Assembly: GCA_025345505.1 (NCBI GenBank)
Contig: JANVCC010000018.1
Location: forward strand, 56,834,570-56,898,569
Source: Todiramphus chloris collaris
Lineage: Eukaryota > Chordata > Aves > Coraciiformes > Alcedinidae
Reading direction: 5' to 3'
Length of the DNA: 64,000 nt
Below the pieces are notes generated by a model, which was given only the letters and a program-made list of their open reading frames with translations, searched no databases and was not told the origin of the DNA. The translations under genes and the position numbers were made by a program. Below are positions 13,101 through 26,039 of the stretch, piece by piece; position 1 is the first letter of the stretch; every line of letters begins with the position of its first letter.

Positions 13101-16100
13101 CACTGGGTGTTCTTGCCACCCACCTCCTAAAATCACGTGCGTGCTGACCAGTCCTACTGTGCTTTTATAAAGCAGAATTTATGCATGCTACAGCAATTGT
13201 GGCAAGAGCGCAAACCATGCTCATCCAATCTCCTTTCAGAGAATGTGCAGAGAAAACAGTCAAAGGCTTTGGAAGCTTTTGGATTGGATTTCTGAGACAG
13301 CAAGAAGCTTTTGTTCATGAGGGAAGTGTTCTTTGATATATCTCTGGAGTCTTCTTCCCACTCTCATAACCTCTTGTCTGCTGTTATGGACTGTTACTGT
13401 TCTATGGGGAACCCAATATCTGGGTAGTGGGTTTTAATTATGGGAGAGCTACCACGCAATAGAGAAGCAGTGATTTTTATTGTGCTTTGATGTCAGAATT
13501 TTTTTTTTCACAGGGGGTGTTAGGGGCAATTGTGAGGCTGGAATTTCCCCACCTAATGTAAAAGCCCTGGCTGAGTGAGGCAGAGGGCCAATGAACTAAG
13601 CAGCACTGAAACACTGACCATGGTATCTGCCTGAAACTGGAGCCAGCTCCTGATCCTCAACTCCCTTCTGACCTCCTACTGTGCCTGGCCATGGGTCCAC
13701 AATGATAACAACAGATCTGAGCCATCCTAACAGATCCAGGTACAAATGTTTGATCTGGTTACAATGTGGACATGCAACTCTTCTTCCAGCAAATGAACTC
13801 AGGCACAATATTTAAAGCCTGTTAATTTTATGCTTCCAAGGTAGCAATGACAGGATGGACAATGCCTGAGACACTTTAATCTAAACAGTGCAATCGATTC
13901 AACAAATTAGTTAGCAAAATGAGTTTATTCACTAACAAGTTTGATCAGTACTTTGCATCATAATTTTGTGGTAGCTCTTGATCTGATAGGGAGAGCCCTC
14001 AAGATGTTGTTGTATTGGTGAATGTTGCCAGACTCAAGAAAGTACTGCAGTTCCCAAGCCATAATAAACCTTCTGGACCCCAGTATGCCATGAATGCAGA
14101 GCAGAGACCTTCATTTTGCCCCTGCATGGAATCAGAATAAGATTGTCAGACCTTATTAACCTGGACAACATGGGAAGGTGGCTGAGTGGCCTTGGAATTA
14201 ACATAGCTGATTTACATTTTGTAAAGACTGACTTAATAAATCCTGCTAAATTGGAAATAGTGATTCATGGTTCTGCTCTGGGATTTCTGCACCCATGGCA
14301 TGGTTAATTAATAGTCTACATAAACCATCCATAGATATAGACTGAAAAGGTCAGAAGCACAGAGTTCAAATAGGTTCAAATATCTGCTGTCTCTACCTTC
14401 CTATTCATCAGTTTCTTGAGATTTCCTCTCCTACTTGCCCTGTCTCTTGTATTTTCCAGTGCAGGCATGTGCAGTACACAGGGCAATTTCTTTGGCATGC
14501 TGAAGAAAGAGGTTGAGGGGGAAAAGACAGTCAGGCCACGCATGCTTCCCCTCCAGCCACTCATCTTCCCTGAGAAAAAGGGAAGGATTACTTTGGTACA
14601 TGCTGTGTTGGCTCCGTCTACACATTTCTGGCAGGCAAGATCAAACCTACAGGCCCGATTCTGCCTGCAAGCCTCTAGCTCAGCATCCCTGCTCTACATG
14701 TTACTGCAGTGCTGAAAAGCAGAAGTTTACTAAATAAAGATTTGCGGGTTCTCTAACGAAAGGGAATACAACAGAAAGGAAATAAATTCCTCTGCGTTCT
14801 ACAGAAAAGATTGTTTAAAGTCCCACATTGATTTTTCACAGGCAGCAATGAGGTCTGCCTTGAGAATGGCAACCTCCAGGAAAACCTTATGTCCTTATGT
14901 TACTTTACCTCAGAGCACAATGTGAAGACATGAGCAACAATGCCAGAAACAAGATAACCATTGCAGCAAAGCACTGCACTAAGCAGCTTCCTACAGCACA
15001 GCTCATTTGCTTGGGTCCCATGCCATACCGATGTGGTGACAGTTTCCGTTCCTGGAGCAACCTCATCCAGTGCCAGCCCAGACATCTGGCACCAAATCTC
15101 ATCACACAGACTTGTGCTAACTGTGAAATTTAGGAATGGTAATTAGCAGTCAACTTTTCTAATTTACCTTACTACTTATATGTCCATTAAAAACAATAGA
15201 GGGTTAACCATAGTCCCCATGGAAGGACTGAAGTTGGACTCATGTCTCAGAACCTGAAGTTTGATGCGCACAATGAAGATTCTTGTTGATTAATGTCTCT
15301 CATATTTCTTATTCACCACTTTTTCCTTCTCTAAGCACGTGCTGTCCAGATCTTCTCATGTAGGCACAAAGCCACTTGCAAGAGGCGCCGATGTCACTTG
15401 TTCATGCAGTTTGCAAAGCTGACTGTTTCATCTGCTTCTAGGCACAGCAGCACCAGCAACCAATATGGTCACTGAAAACCTGTACCAACCCAGTCTAACT
15501 CTGCAGCTCCTATTTCTTATCTCCGAGGTTTTAACAGCACACATTCAATTTACCAAGGCAGATTCTTTTCTCCACAACACCCACTGAAAATGTGTCTGCC
15601 CAGCGGGATGCTTAGCACCATTATGCCACAAAACACATCTCTAGGGGGTTTTGGCATCAGTAAAGGCCTGAAATTTGAAGGAATATACTTACAAAATTGC
15701 CTGTGTGAGAGCCTCACTTGTTTACTATCTCTCTGAGGAACCCAACAACCACTCAACAAACCCAGATGAAGCAGCAGCCTTGAGGTGGACTCTGTCATTA
15801 AAGCTTTCTTTCTCCTGTTGACGGTAACATGACTCATGTGTCCTCAAACCTGAGGGAAAATAAGCTGTGAAACCTCTGAGAAAGTTGGAAGTGGTGGCAG
15901 TGCTTTGCAGTATTGAATGCCAGCGCAGCAAACTCATCTCTGTAAAATGTTCCAGCTTTACAGTATTTCAGCTACACACTACTAGAAAGCATCTAAAATA
16001 AGCCATACATCACCAGGGGCAGGCTTCTCATTCCTTTACTGCAAAGGCAAAAGTAGGTAACTTGCATGTGATTTATAGGGAAAACTCTAACTAAATGAGT

Positions 16101-18213
16101 GCAACATATATCCTGTGCCAGCGGCAGTAAATCCAAGCCCTCGGTGCTCTCAAGGGAATGTTTCATGCAGTAGCCTGAAAAATATGTGCAATGCCTTTGA
16201 AAAGCCTGTGGCTGAGGGCTGGTAGAAATTTTTTTACCACCATCCCATGTGGCTACCTGCCTATGCTGGGAGACTACTACAACAGCAGCAAACACAAAAA
16301 TTGCCTGGTATCTGTCCTTCCATCAGACTCCCCAGATCACTTTTACACATAGTCAGAAGGTTATAAAGTTCATCTACATTAATAACGCCTGTCTTTCCAG
16401 GAAAACAAAACAAACAAACAAATAAATAAAAATGAGATAAATTAGTATATTTAGCCTTGAAAAGGACATTTTAATTGCAGGACTGAAGTGTTTAAAAGTG
16501 TTATTCCAGGACTTCGAAAGTAAAATTAATTCTTCTCCAGCAGAGTCCTGAGAATGTGTGACTGATGAGCAGGGAAAGTGGCTGGAGCAGGCAGTGAAAT
16601 GTACTCAGGAAGAGGAGGAATTCAACTGCCTGTCATCAAACGTAAAGTTGTTTTCACTTTTATGGACATGGGTTTAAAAAGGTGTTCATGCCAGAACAGG
16701 AAAAGAAGCTCATCCTCTGCCATCTAAATAACCCCCGCAAAGGGCAGAAGAATGACTTTCCCAAAGTCAGGCTGTGTGATAACAGAAAGAGCTCAGGGGA
16801 AAGTGGATCCCCATGGCACAGCATCAAGCGTCCTGATACAGAACGTGTCTCAACCAATTCCAGTATCAGGCTGCAGTGGGGCAGGTCATCCTCAGGACAG
16901 GGAGCCAGCAGGGTACCCCCTCTAAAGGAGAGGTCTGGTCCTGCTGGGTTCAGAGGCTGCTGCCTCTCTTTCTGCTCCAGCAGTGAGGGTTTATTTCTCC
17001 CTCTGCTCAGAACAGGCTGGTCCAGGTACAGTCTCCTGGGAAGAAAAAATAGATGCCAGTCTTTAAAGTAATGTCATTTGCCGTTGCCCAGAGCAATATA
17101 ACCACCACTGCAGAGGGGAAGGAAAAAGGAAACCACTTTCAAAAATCTGGGAGATGGCAGGTGTTAGCCTCTTTAATAGAAGTAACAAAAATAATGACTT
17201 CTGTTAATATTAGGTATCCAATTTTCAGTGTTGAACAAGAGAAGTGCAAATACCTGCCATTTTAAATTACTCTGTCATGTTTTCATTCCTTCCTTTCCCC
17301 CTGGGATTTCAAATATCTTGACAAAATGTGTGTGTGCTCTTCAAATATTTCCTGAGGCCAGTGGGGTCCATATGTTCCTAGGAACAATTTTTTCTCTCTG
17401 TGGGTCATTCCTGATGACATTTAGATTTTCTGATTGGTATATATTTGCAGCAGAGAGCTAGAAGAGAATGGGCATTTCCCATTGCAAATAGAATGCATTA
17501 TTTTATATAGTTTAAGGACAAAAGTAATATAACATTTTAGAAAGATCAAGCAGAGCGGCTCAGTGTTTGCATTTTGATTACAGCCATGGCTCCTAAATTA
17601 GAGTGTCATTGTCAAGGTAAGAATGATATTTTATTTAAGCTGGTGCTGAACATATGGTGTTATTTATGCCTCAGACATCCACAGCAGAAAGAATTTTCTA
17701 AGTCTAATTTATGCTGTTAGCAAGTAGCCAGCAAAAAGATGAGACCTCACTGTTTTTACTAGCTAACAGTGTGCTGGTTTAGATTAAAATAGTTAAGGGA
17801 TGTATTTTTACTTTTTTTTTAAGGAAAAAAAAAAAAGAAAAAGAAAACCTACATGGATTTGTACAGAAACCATGACTAATGTAAGTGTGGCTCTGCATCC
17901 TTCCTCTGCCATCACATCTTGCCCATGACACCATCTCTGGTTCTCCTCAGCTACCCATTGAACATGACGTCCCATGAACTCTCCCTCTATCAGTAGGTTT
18001 TGATGACGGTATTATTTGAGCAGGTTGGGGTGGGTTATGTGTGACAGGGGATGGACATGACTGTATGCATCTGTGCATGTGCTGGGAATCATTTGCTTTT
18101 TTGCTTATATGGAAGATGAAACTGAGCTGAAGTTGAATTTCAGGTCAACTTTACTCCTAAGTAGTGGCAAATGGTGTAGGAGGTTCTGTGAGTTAGTGCA
18201 CTCTGTTGAAATC

Positions 18214-18242
18214 ATTTATTTATTTATTTATTCATTCATTTT
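18214..18242. repeat. (ATTT)n/(ATTC)n short tandem repeat
   Basis: Four to five ATTT units grade into ATTCATTCATTT. Short and imperfect. Confidence 0.8.
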
Positions 18243-20812
18243 AAGGGTGAAAAAAAAGCAAAACAGGAAATGAAAGAATACTTTTGAAAGAAGCTTATTT
18301 TTAATAAGCATTTTAAATATATTCCAGTTCTGAATTCTCTCTCCCTTTCTTATCTTCCTAGTACCAAAGGACTTGAGTCATATCTTTCACTTAAATGCCC
18401 TTAACTTAGCTTTGTAGTTGGGCTCTAAAGCTACAGAAGCTTACTTCATTCAAAGCTTGAGTCACCTAATCACTTCCACTAGAAAATAGATTTATTTTGG
18501 TTAAATGTTAACACTTGCTAATATTAGACAGCTAGATAGGGATCTGTAATACAATAGACTATGCTAAAGAAAAGCTTGATGCAAAGTTGTGATATTAATC
18601 TTTCAAAGGATGCTTCTAAGGGTGCAAACAGGTATGAATGGACATAAGGATTTTACTTGTCAGCCAGAACTTTTAAAGGTTACCTGATTTACTTTTTTTT
18701 AAAATTCTAGTTACGTAGAAAACTTATATATGATATATGCATATACTTAAAAAAATTACCCTTTTAATTTAGGTTGCCCACCATGCCATTCATTTGCACT
18801 ATTCAGTGACCACTGTGTAGCCAATACAGGCACTGTGCCACGTTGGAACAGCCCAGCGGGCTGGGAAAAGGGACTGTCAGGAATGGCAGTGAGACAGAGC
18901 TCCCTGAGCTGATCCTCTCACGGAAGCCATGCATGAACTACACCTCCTGTGCAGCACATAAGAGGTCAAGGGATGGGTTTGGTGCTGCTCTCATTCTCAC
19001 AGGCCCCCAGATATGTCCCTAAGCTCTAGAGCAAAGTCTTCTAGCCCTTTTCCACTTGCAGTCTCACTGGCGTCCATCTCCCTGCCCATGCACAGCCCCA
19101 CCATGGGTGCAGGGAAGCAGCAGGCTTGCAGCAGGGCACTGCCATCTCCATCCTTGGCCAGCACGGAGAAATGTCAGTGGAGACCAGCCAAAATGACCAG
19201 TGGGACAGGGCAGCTCAAGGTTTCTAAGGTATGTTTTGTCAAGAGAGCCTATTCATAAAAAACAGGCACAGAGTTTCTGCCTGTTGTTTAAAAGAAAATG
19301 CACATGTTATTGCCACTTATTTCAGCTAATCTTTGCAAAGGGTTTAAGTTTCATGTTCAAAGACATTAAACACATGTTTATATCTGATTCAGTGTCGTTA
19401 TTAAGAATTTTCAACAGGATATGAGCAAAGTCAATAAATCTGGAAAGGAGCTGTTTGACAAGTCCTACGGCTTGCAGTAAGGACATCCAGAAAAAACACA
19501 AAAAGGGGATGTGCTGTTTTCAAAGGCAGTGTACAGTAAGCCCAGACTGCATCGGTAGGCAGTGGTATTACTCCAGCACCTACTTGGGCCAGCACACTGT
19601 CTCTTTCTCACAGGATCCAGAGATGAGGACTTTATTTCTCAAATTACCTTGTTGAATGAAGTGATTTTTGGCTAAATTCTCCAGTCCATTTCTCAGCAGG
19701 CTCCCAGCTCCATCAGAGGTTTTTCTTTCCCTGGTACCAGAACCAAAAGGAGAGGGACCTGACATCCCGTAAGCTCCAATAATTAATGCTGACCCCACCT
19801 TCTTGCTGCTTTTTACATTCCTTTTTTTTCCTGGTTTTTCCCCCGTCCTTGTAATTCTTCTTTGAAACCTTCTAAAAGGGTCTTTTTACTTCTTTAGAGA
19901 TCATTTGCTCAAAATTCTAATGCACAGGATATGCTTTTAAAGTCACTTATCCTCAAAGTCAGTGTGTACAGAGCAAGTACGAGACAGATGTGTGTGAGAC
20001 AGATGTATGTCTGCACGCTTGGGCAGGGGGAATCTCCAAACTGGTATTTCACACACAGTGGTCCGTATGAAGTGTCCCAGTTTCATCAGAATCTGCACTT
20101 TTATTTATGCCAAGGCCACAATCTTGTAGAATACTTGTTTATTTTAAACTCTAGCATGTGATTATATTTTGTTATCTCATTTAGACTGATATAAACCCCA
20201 AATTACTTCATTGAATGAGGCATTGATGTCAGTCTGGGATAGGTTAGATCTGTCTCTGACAAACCTCCTCTGCTCTAGAGGTGAATAATGGTTTAATTCT
20301 GTCATGAGATGACAGTTCCTCTATTTGTTTCCCTTGCTTTGTAGAGTGGGGATGAATCCAGGGCTTTGTTCTGACAGGGAAGGCCTGATAGTGCTAAAGG
20401 CATTTGCAAACAGCTACTGACTACAAACCCCAAGCTATCCCTGTCCTAAACTTCTCCCCAGCAGATTCTGCCAATCATGACAAATTGTGTGAAATTTGTG
20501 GTGAATTTGTGATGTGGAGAAAAGTCCGCTAGGGACTAATTTGACACCATCAGATGCAATTTTCCTTTATTACCCTAAGGCAAGATTTAAACTAGTTTCC
20601 AGGGGTGAGAGGTTACTCCATTAACCCAGCGCTTGCCCCAGCAGGCTGCCACCTAGACAGTCTGGAGCATCTTTAAGGGGATGTATTTCTTCTCAGTCTT
20701 TCTCAGTCTTTTCTGGGGTTTTCATTTTAGGGTGGCACTTTTATTCTTAGTCTTCAGATGCACACCTCTTTTCATACTCAGACCAATCTCTACCAAAGCC
20801 TTTTCTGCTGCC

Positions 20813-20831
20813 TTTTTTTTTTTTTTTTTTT
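20813..20831. repeat. Poly-T tract
   Basis: Nineteen T, followed by CCTTCTACTCAG. It resembles a polypyrimidine-AG acceptor but has no coding frame attached to it that I recognise. Confidence 0.85.
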
Positions 20832-21721
20832 CCTTCTACTCAGGAGAAAATGAAGATTTAGGCTCAGTCGTTCCAACAGACCCTGTTAACCCTATGTTGT
20901 CTGGTGTAGGGAATGGGGGCTGAGGAGGGCAGGGACCATGGGTGAATCTCAGATAACACATGAAAGCAGAGATGAGTGGAATGATATGGAACACAGAGTC
21001 AGGTCAAGTCCTGCAAGGCAGTGCCAGCCATCCCAAACTAGAGCTGCTTCTGCTTGCACCTATCCCGTGAGTACATGCGCACACAGCAGGAGATGAGAGC
21101 TTTTGCACTGGACCATGCTTCAGCTAAGCATATGCCTTCATGCAAGCTTGTTCCTGAGTCATTACAACCCCCAGCATCTGGGTCAGTGCTTGCTGCTTGG
21201 CAAGCCTCCCCATAGCACCAGCCCAGGCCCAGAAGGGCTTCCTAGCTTGGGTTTCATCCTCAACCAAAACAGATACTTTATTTATGGATCCTAGTACGTG
21301 CTGGAAGTTGTACAGCTCTATTCTCATGAAATTACCCTTGATTTACAAATCTTTAGCATAGTGTTTGCTCAAGTCTCTCTTTAGCCATGTCACAGTTACC
21401 CTGCTATCCTCATAGCGTTCACACCACTAACAAATAACTGTGCAGTTAATGCTGACCAATAGCAGGTGAGATTGCAAAAATCATTCCTAATACCCATCTT
21501 AGGTTCATTCAGGACCCAATTGTACCAAAGTCCACTACAAAAGGTCAATGTCACAAGCAAGAATGGCATTTGTAAAAGAGCTCAGATTACATATGGGCTT
21601 TTTCCTTCTGTTTCTTTGAAGGTTTTTTTCCTTCTTCCTTCAACTTCAGGAAAGTTGAGTTTAATTTAGTTGTACGTCCTTGTGCAGCTTCTTTTCACAA
21701 AGGCGATGGCTGCTAGAGGAC

Positions 21722-22122
21722 ACAGAATCATAGAATGGTAGAGACTGAAAGGGACCTTTAGAGATCAAGTCCAACCCCCCTGCCATAGCAGGATCACCTA
21801 GGGCAGGTTACACAGGAACATATCCATGTGGGTTTTGAAAGTCTCTGGAGAAGGAAACTCTTTGGGTAGCCTATTCCAATGCTCCATCATCCTCACAGGA
21901 AAGAAGTTTTTCCTCATGTTGAACTGGAACTTTCTGCATTCCAGTTTGTGAACATTGCCCCTTGTCCTATCACAAGACATCACTGAAAAGAGACTGTCCC
22001 CTTCTACTTGACTCCCACCTTTCAGATATTTGTAAACATTAATATGATCCCCTCTCAGTCTTCTCTTTTCCAGGCTAAACAGCCTCAGGTCTCTCAGCCT
22101 TTCCTTAGAAGGGAGACATGCT
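21722..22122 (-). mobile_element. CR1 LINE, 3'-terminal fragment
   Basis: Read on the minus strand this is the 3' end of an avian chicken-repeat-1 non-LTR retrotransposon. The terminus at 21722 carries the diagnostic ATTCTATGATTCTGTG-type short repeats, preceded by the conserved GGGGTTGGACTTGATCTCT segment. The last part of ORF2 is still readable upstream: I can follow an open frame of roughly 100 codons, with the C-terminal motifs EKRRLRGD, YKYLKGG, SCDRTRGN, RKNFF and EHWNRLPKE. The copy is about 400 bp and lacks the rest of ORF2 and all of ORF1, the usual 5' truncation. It cannot mobilise itself. It places the genome in the bird/reptile lineage and sits about 15 kb upstream of RSPO3 exon 1, in the opposite orientation. 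Confidence 0.95.
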
Positions 22123-23009
22123 GCTTACGTGAGATTTTTTGAAGGACAGGAATGTTCATGGGTGTTTTTTCAGTGATGACTGTGAAAAGCAAGGACAAAA
22201 GTGAGAACTTTGCTTTTTAAATCTGTGCATGAAACAGGCTTTTCTTAGGGTGCTGTGTATAAGTGCTTTAGCTGAACCAGTGACTTCTGCTGCAGCAGAG
22301 GCATAAACTCCCTGAATCTGCAAATATTGGAGAACTTGTCTTTGGCAATAATTTGGAAGAGGCAGGAAGAAGAATCCCCAGGAGGTCAGATGCAACATAA
22401 TCTGCCCCAGTGCAACATTCTCCATGGTTCTAATAGCTGACATAAATCCCAAATGATGAGGTAGTTCTGCCTCTTTTTAAATGCCTTTTTAATTGTCAAG
22501 AAGAGCTGTTAAGTGAATTAAAATGAGCTTCTCTTAAGAAATTAAATAAAAATATTTATATATGGACTTGGATGGGTTTGATTTCACCTTTTATACTATA
22601 TTAGGTGAAGTCAAAATGTTGGGGATTGATGAATACTGATTATAAATCCAAAATTAATTAGCTATCCCTAAATGAGTTTATATAAATCAGGCACTCTTGT
22701 CCTGAGGCAGGCAACCGGTAAGACTCTGCAGGCTGGATCACCTGAGAGTACAAATGTGGGCCATGGTACTTCTGATGACAGCACTGAATTTTTATTGTTA
22801 CCTAGTCTCTCATAGTGCTAATGCTACTCACTGTCCTTTGAGAATGGCCCAGCATCCACAGATTTTGCCACATGGCTTCTGTCTTTTTACCTTTCCAAGG
22901 CCCTGTGGGAGACAGGCCCCATTGCCATGCGAGAGTATTTGCAACAGACTCCTTCAGGAAGGAAAAGACAAGCTTGGAGGCATCTTCTTTCAAGATCAAC
23001 AATTGCTTT

Positions 23010-23080
23010 GGGAAAAAAAAAGAAGAAGAAAAAAACCCCCAATAAACCAACAAAAAAAACCCAACCCAACCCAAACAGGA
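23010..23080. repeat. A-rich and (CCCAA)n low-complexity tract
   Basis: An AAAAAAAAAGAAGAAG run passes into AAACCCCC and then CCCAACCCAACCCAAAC. It is similar in character to the tract at 42.94 kb. Confidence 0.7.
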
Positions 23081-23488
23081 AAAGCTATTTAAACTGAATT
23101 ACTGGCACTACTATTTTCACCTCTCCACAAACTAGCCATGACTTACAGAGCATCCTGAGTTAAGAGTTCATAATTCCAGATGAACTTAATGGGAGTATTT
23201 ACACAAGAATTATGTTGCAATAGCTAATAGGCTTGGTTGTGGGCAAGTCTGTTTTGCTGTGTCGGTACTGATTTTGGCCTAAAGAACATTCCCACTCCTG
23301 CAGTTCCACCAATAGGTAGGAATAATTGTAACACTGTTGAGGCTGATCACTGTTAACTCAACTGTGGCCCAGGGCAGATTTCAGTGTATGCAGTCCGTGC
23401 TGGTGGCTGCTACTGGCTTGTTCACACCAGATCTCCCATCATCAGTACCACAATCGAAGTTTTGCTGGTGGGCAACTTGTAAATAAAA

Positions 23489-23626
23489 TGTGATTTTGGC
23501 CAGATCCTCTCGGTCTCTGCTCTCTTCATCAACACAATAACAATAATGATATTTCTCAGGGTCACTATGAAGATTAATATGTAAATGATTATAAAGTGCT
23601 TCAAAGATTAAAAGTGTGAACTATTC
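23489..23626 (+). repeat. MIR-like SINE relic
   Basis: In order, the plus strand shows decayed versions of MIR landmarks: TTTTGGCCAGATCCTC (for 'cttgggcaagtcactt'), TCTCTGCTCTCTTCATC (for 'tctgtgcctcagtttcctcatc'), AATAACAATAATGATA, GGGTCACTATGAAGATTAA (for 'gggttgttgtgaggattaa') and ATTATAAAGTGCTTCAAAG. Order and spacing agree with the MIR/CORE-SINE consensus as I know it. Substitution load is high, as expected for an element active before the amniote radiation. Confidence 0.65.
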
Positions 23627-23842
23627 TATTTAGTTATAAAAGCACAGATAAGGCAAAGGCAGCAGTCATGCATCTAATTTAATTAAAATGTCCTTTTATA
23701 ATATTCTAGTGATGCTGGGTTTTGAACATGACAGAGGGCAGTCAATCTCTGTACATAAACAATGACACCAGGAGATGTACTTCCTCTTCATGAACTTTGG
23801 AAAACCTGATCCATCTCATTTAATAATGAAAAGAAAAATAAA

Positions 23843-23890
23843 GGGGGATGGGGGGGGGGGGGGGGGGGGAAGGGGGGGGGGAGGAGAGGG
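23843..23890. repeat. Poly-G tract, G-quadruplex prone
   Basis: Twenty consecutive G (23850-23869), AA, then ten more G (23872-23881) and AGGAGAGGG. This should be able to form G-quadruplexes, and its exact length is uncertain because such tracts are error-prone in sequencing and assembly. Confidence 0.9.
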
Positions 23891-24232
23891 AAAATATGTT
23901 CTTTGAGACAATGTGAGGTGTAGGGCAATGTTTCATATTAACCCTGGCTTCCTCTTCATCCATCTGATTTCTTCAAAAAACACAGCTATAGTTCATCCAC
24001 TGGTCCTATGGCCCATGTTATTCCTCAGGGAAGCTCAATAGTATGGTTAGAAAAAGCTAAAGAAAAAAAATTGCTGATGAATTTAACTAGATTTTTCAAT
24101 CCAGCAGTTTTGTGAGAAAAGGGGATGTGTTGAACCTAAAGTTTCTTGGGGAAATAATGGCTGTTTTATTGACACTATCACTAAAGTTTGAAGAATTTCC
24201 AATCATGGACAGACAGGAACCATTGGATTGCA

Positions 24233-24266
24233 CTGGGTTGGGTTGGATTTGATTGGATTGGGTTAG
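24233..24266. repeat. Degenerate GGGTT/GGATT tandem tract
   Basis: GGGTTGGGTTGGATTTGATT is followed by GGATTGGGTTAG. It is a loose 5-6 bp periodic stretch. It is too short and irregular to be a telomere-derived (TTAGGG)n tract. Confidence 0.6.
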
Positions 24267-26022
24267 ACAGGTTAGGGCACCTGAGGATATGGAGAGATGG
24301 AAATCAAACTCCTGTCCCTCCTAGCTCCAAACAGGAATACCAAGGTGGCTCTCCCCTGCTGTAACCAGTGATTTCTGATCAATTACTTCCTTTTTCCCCA
24401 ACTAGTTAGAACTTTTCCATCAGTGAGACTACCACAAAGGAAGGGAGATCCTCCAGTCTTCAGTGACAGGGATGCTCAGCTTTTGTGTAGAGACCTGGTC
24501 ACCCATTCCTGGTGCCAGCCATACATGCAGTAAGAGTAACCTGACCAACATGCTACTCTGGAGCTCAAAAACTGTGAAGAGTGTTGGCAGAAAGCTGCAG
24601 ATGATGGTCTGGAAAAGCATGGGCCTTCAGGGTGAACACTTAGGTAGAATATCTTATACAGTTTCTTGCTGCAAGGTCCATAGCAAATGTAATGGTAAAG
24701 AGAGACATGAGCACAGTTTTCCCACAGAACAGACAAGCACCCTAATCACCTTTGGAGTTGCAGGCATAAGAGAGGAAAGGGAGCATTGCTTTACAGAATT
24801 TTCTTCAAAACGTCTGAGGCCTGTGTGAAACAAAGACAGCAAGAATAATTTTGGAAATTAGGAATATCAGTGAGCTAGGATTTAATTTCTCATACACTAC
24901 CAGTTGCCTGACCATCCCCATATGTGTTCCTTTGTCTATACACAATGGTGCAGAAGGAATGTTATTTCATCTAACTTAAGGTATTCACGTATTCTAGGAC
25001 ACAATTCAACTCATCTCTTTTAGACACCTGGCACAAGATAAATAAATCAGTTATCAAATAGTTGTGTTCACTGACTACAAAAGCACTCTAGATGATAAGT
25101 TCATATGCAGGTATGTAGGTTCAATTCTAACCCCGTAACTATTCCCCCCACAACCTTCCCATTTCCCCCATAAAAAAAAATACAGGTCCTCTCACAGCAC
25201 AAGGCTCTTCATAAGCAGAGCTCTGCTTGCAGAGTCACATCAGATTGTGTTCACTGATGAGTGAAACCAGGTTGAAATTCAACTGCTAGCTCTGGCCTCC
25301 CACTCATTATCTCTGCTTGGTGTTTAGATTTCAGGGAATGTGTGGAGTTTCTGGGTTTCCAGATACCAGATATTCTTTTCTGTGAGGCAGTGACTGTAAT
25401 TCCTTCAATGATTGCAGAGGAATCTCTAGAAGGGAACCTGATGGGCATTGCTCACTCTCTCCTCTCAGGGAAGAAATGGAATTCATGGTTTTCTGACAAA
25501 TGCTTATTTTCTGCTGTTGTCAGGAAGCCAGGAGACATTTAGCAGCTGTAACAGTGGAAGCTAAATAAAAGCAGAAAATTTCCAGTCTGCTGCTACACTG
25601 GATGCATACACAAAGTGAGGTTAAAGAGAGGTAGCTCGGCTCCAGGAGAGACTGTCACCTACCATAACTTTTGAAGTGGCACAGCCCTCCCTCCCCTCCC
25701 ACCCTGATATAGGTTTAATTCTTAAAAACATAATCCTGTGACCACTGCAAAGCAAGGATAGTTGCATATTCAAACTACAAATAAATGTTAAAAGTGGACT
25801 CACTTTTTAAAACAGAGTATGTCCACAGCTTTCATCCAAGATACTTGAATTGAAGGGATGCAATATCTGATTCAGAGTTACATTTCTAATATGAAGTTAT
25901 CATGTAGCATACATAGTGTGTCACCAGGTACTGAAGTGATACTATGAACTGTAGAAAATTATCTTCAATACAAGAAATACCTCAATTTCTTTGGGATGTG
26001 AAACTCTCACTTTCTTTTCTGG

Positions 26023-26039
26023 TTTTTTTTTTTTTTTTT
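26023..26039. repeat. Poly-T tract
   Basis: Seventeen T, in plain AT-rich surroundings. Confidence 0.85.

Larger units (their letters stand above)
1..21719. other. Noncoding sequence far upstream of RSPO3
   Basis: I find no gene here. Open frames are short (the longest about 115 codons), overlap on both strands, and lack flanking splice signals that would tie them together. Visible content is simple tracts, one old repeat relic (about 2.2 kb) and repeat-free unique sequence. In mammals the interval upstream of RSPO3 is a long gene-poor region next to CENPW, so an absence of genes is expected from synteny, though I cannot verify synteny here. Confidence 0.7.

Noticed and set aside
20813-20923. 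Poly-T plus CAG as a splice acceptor for an upstream exon
   Set aside because: The following sequence gives only a short frame with no recognisable protein, and poly-T tracts are common in this window.
22754-23092. 112-codon plus-strand frame near 22.8-23.1 kb
   Set aside because: Its end is made of the A-rich/CCCAA low-complexity tract, opposite frames on the minus strand are equally open, and there is no domain.
24233-24266. Interstitial telomeric repeat
   Set aside because: Units are GGGTT/GGATT, not TTAGGG, and too few.
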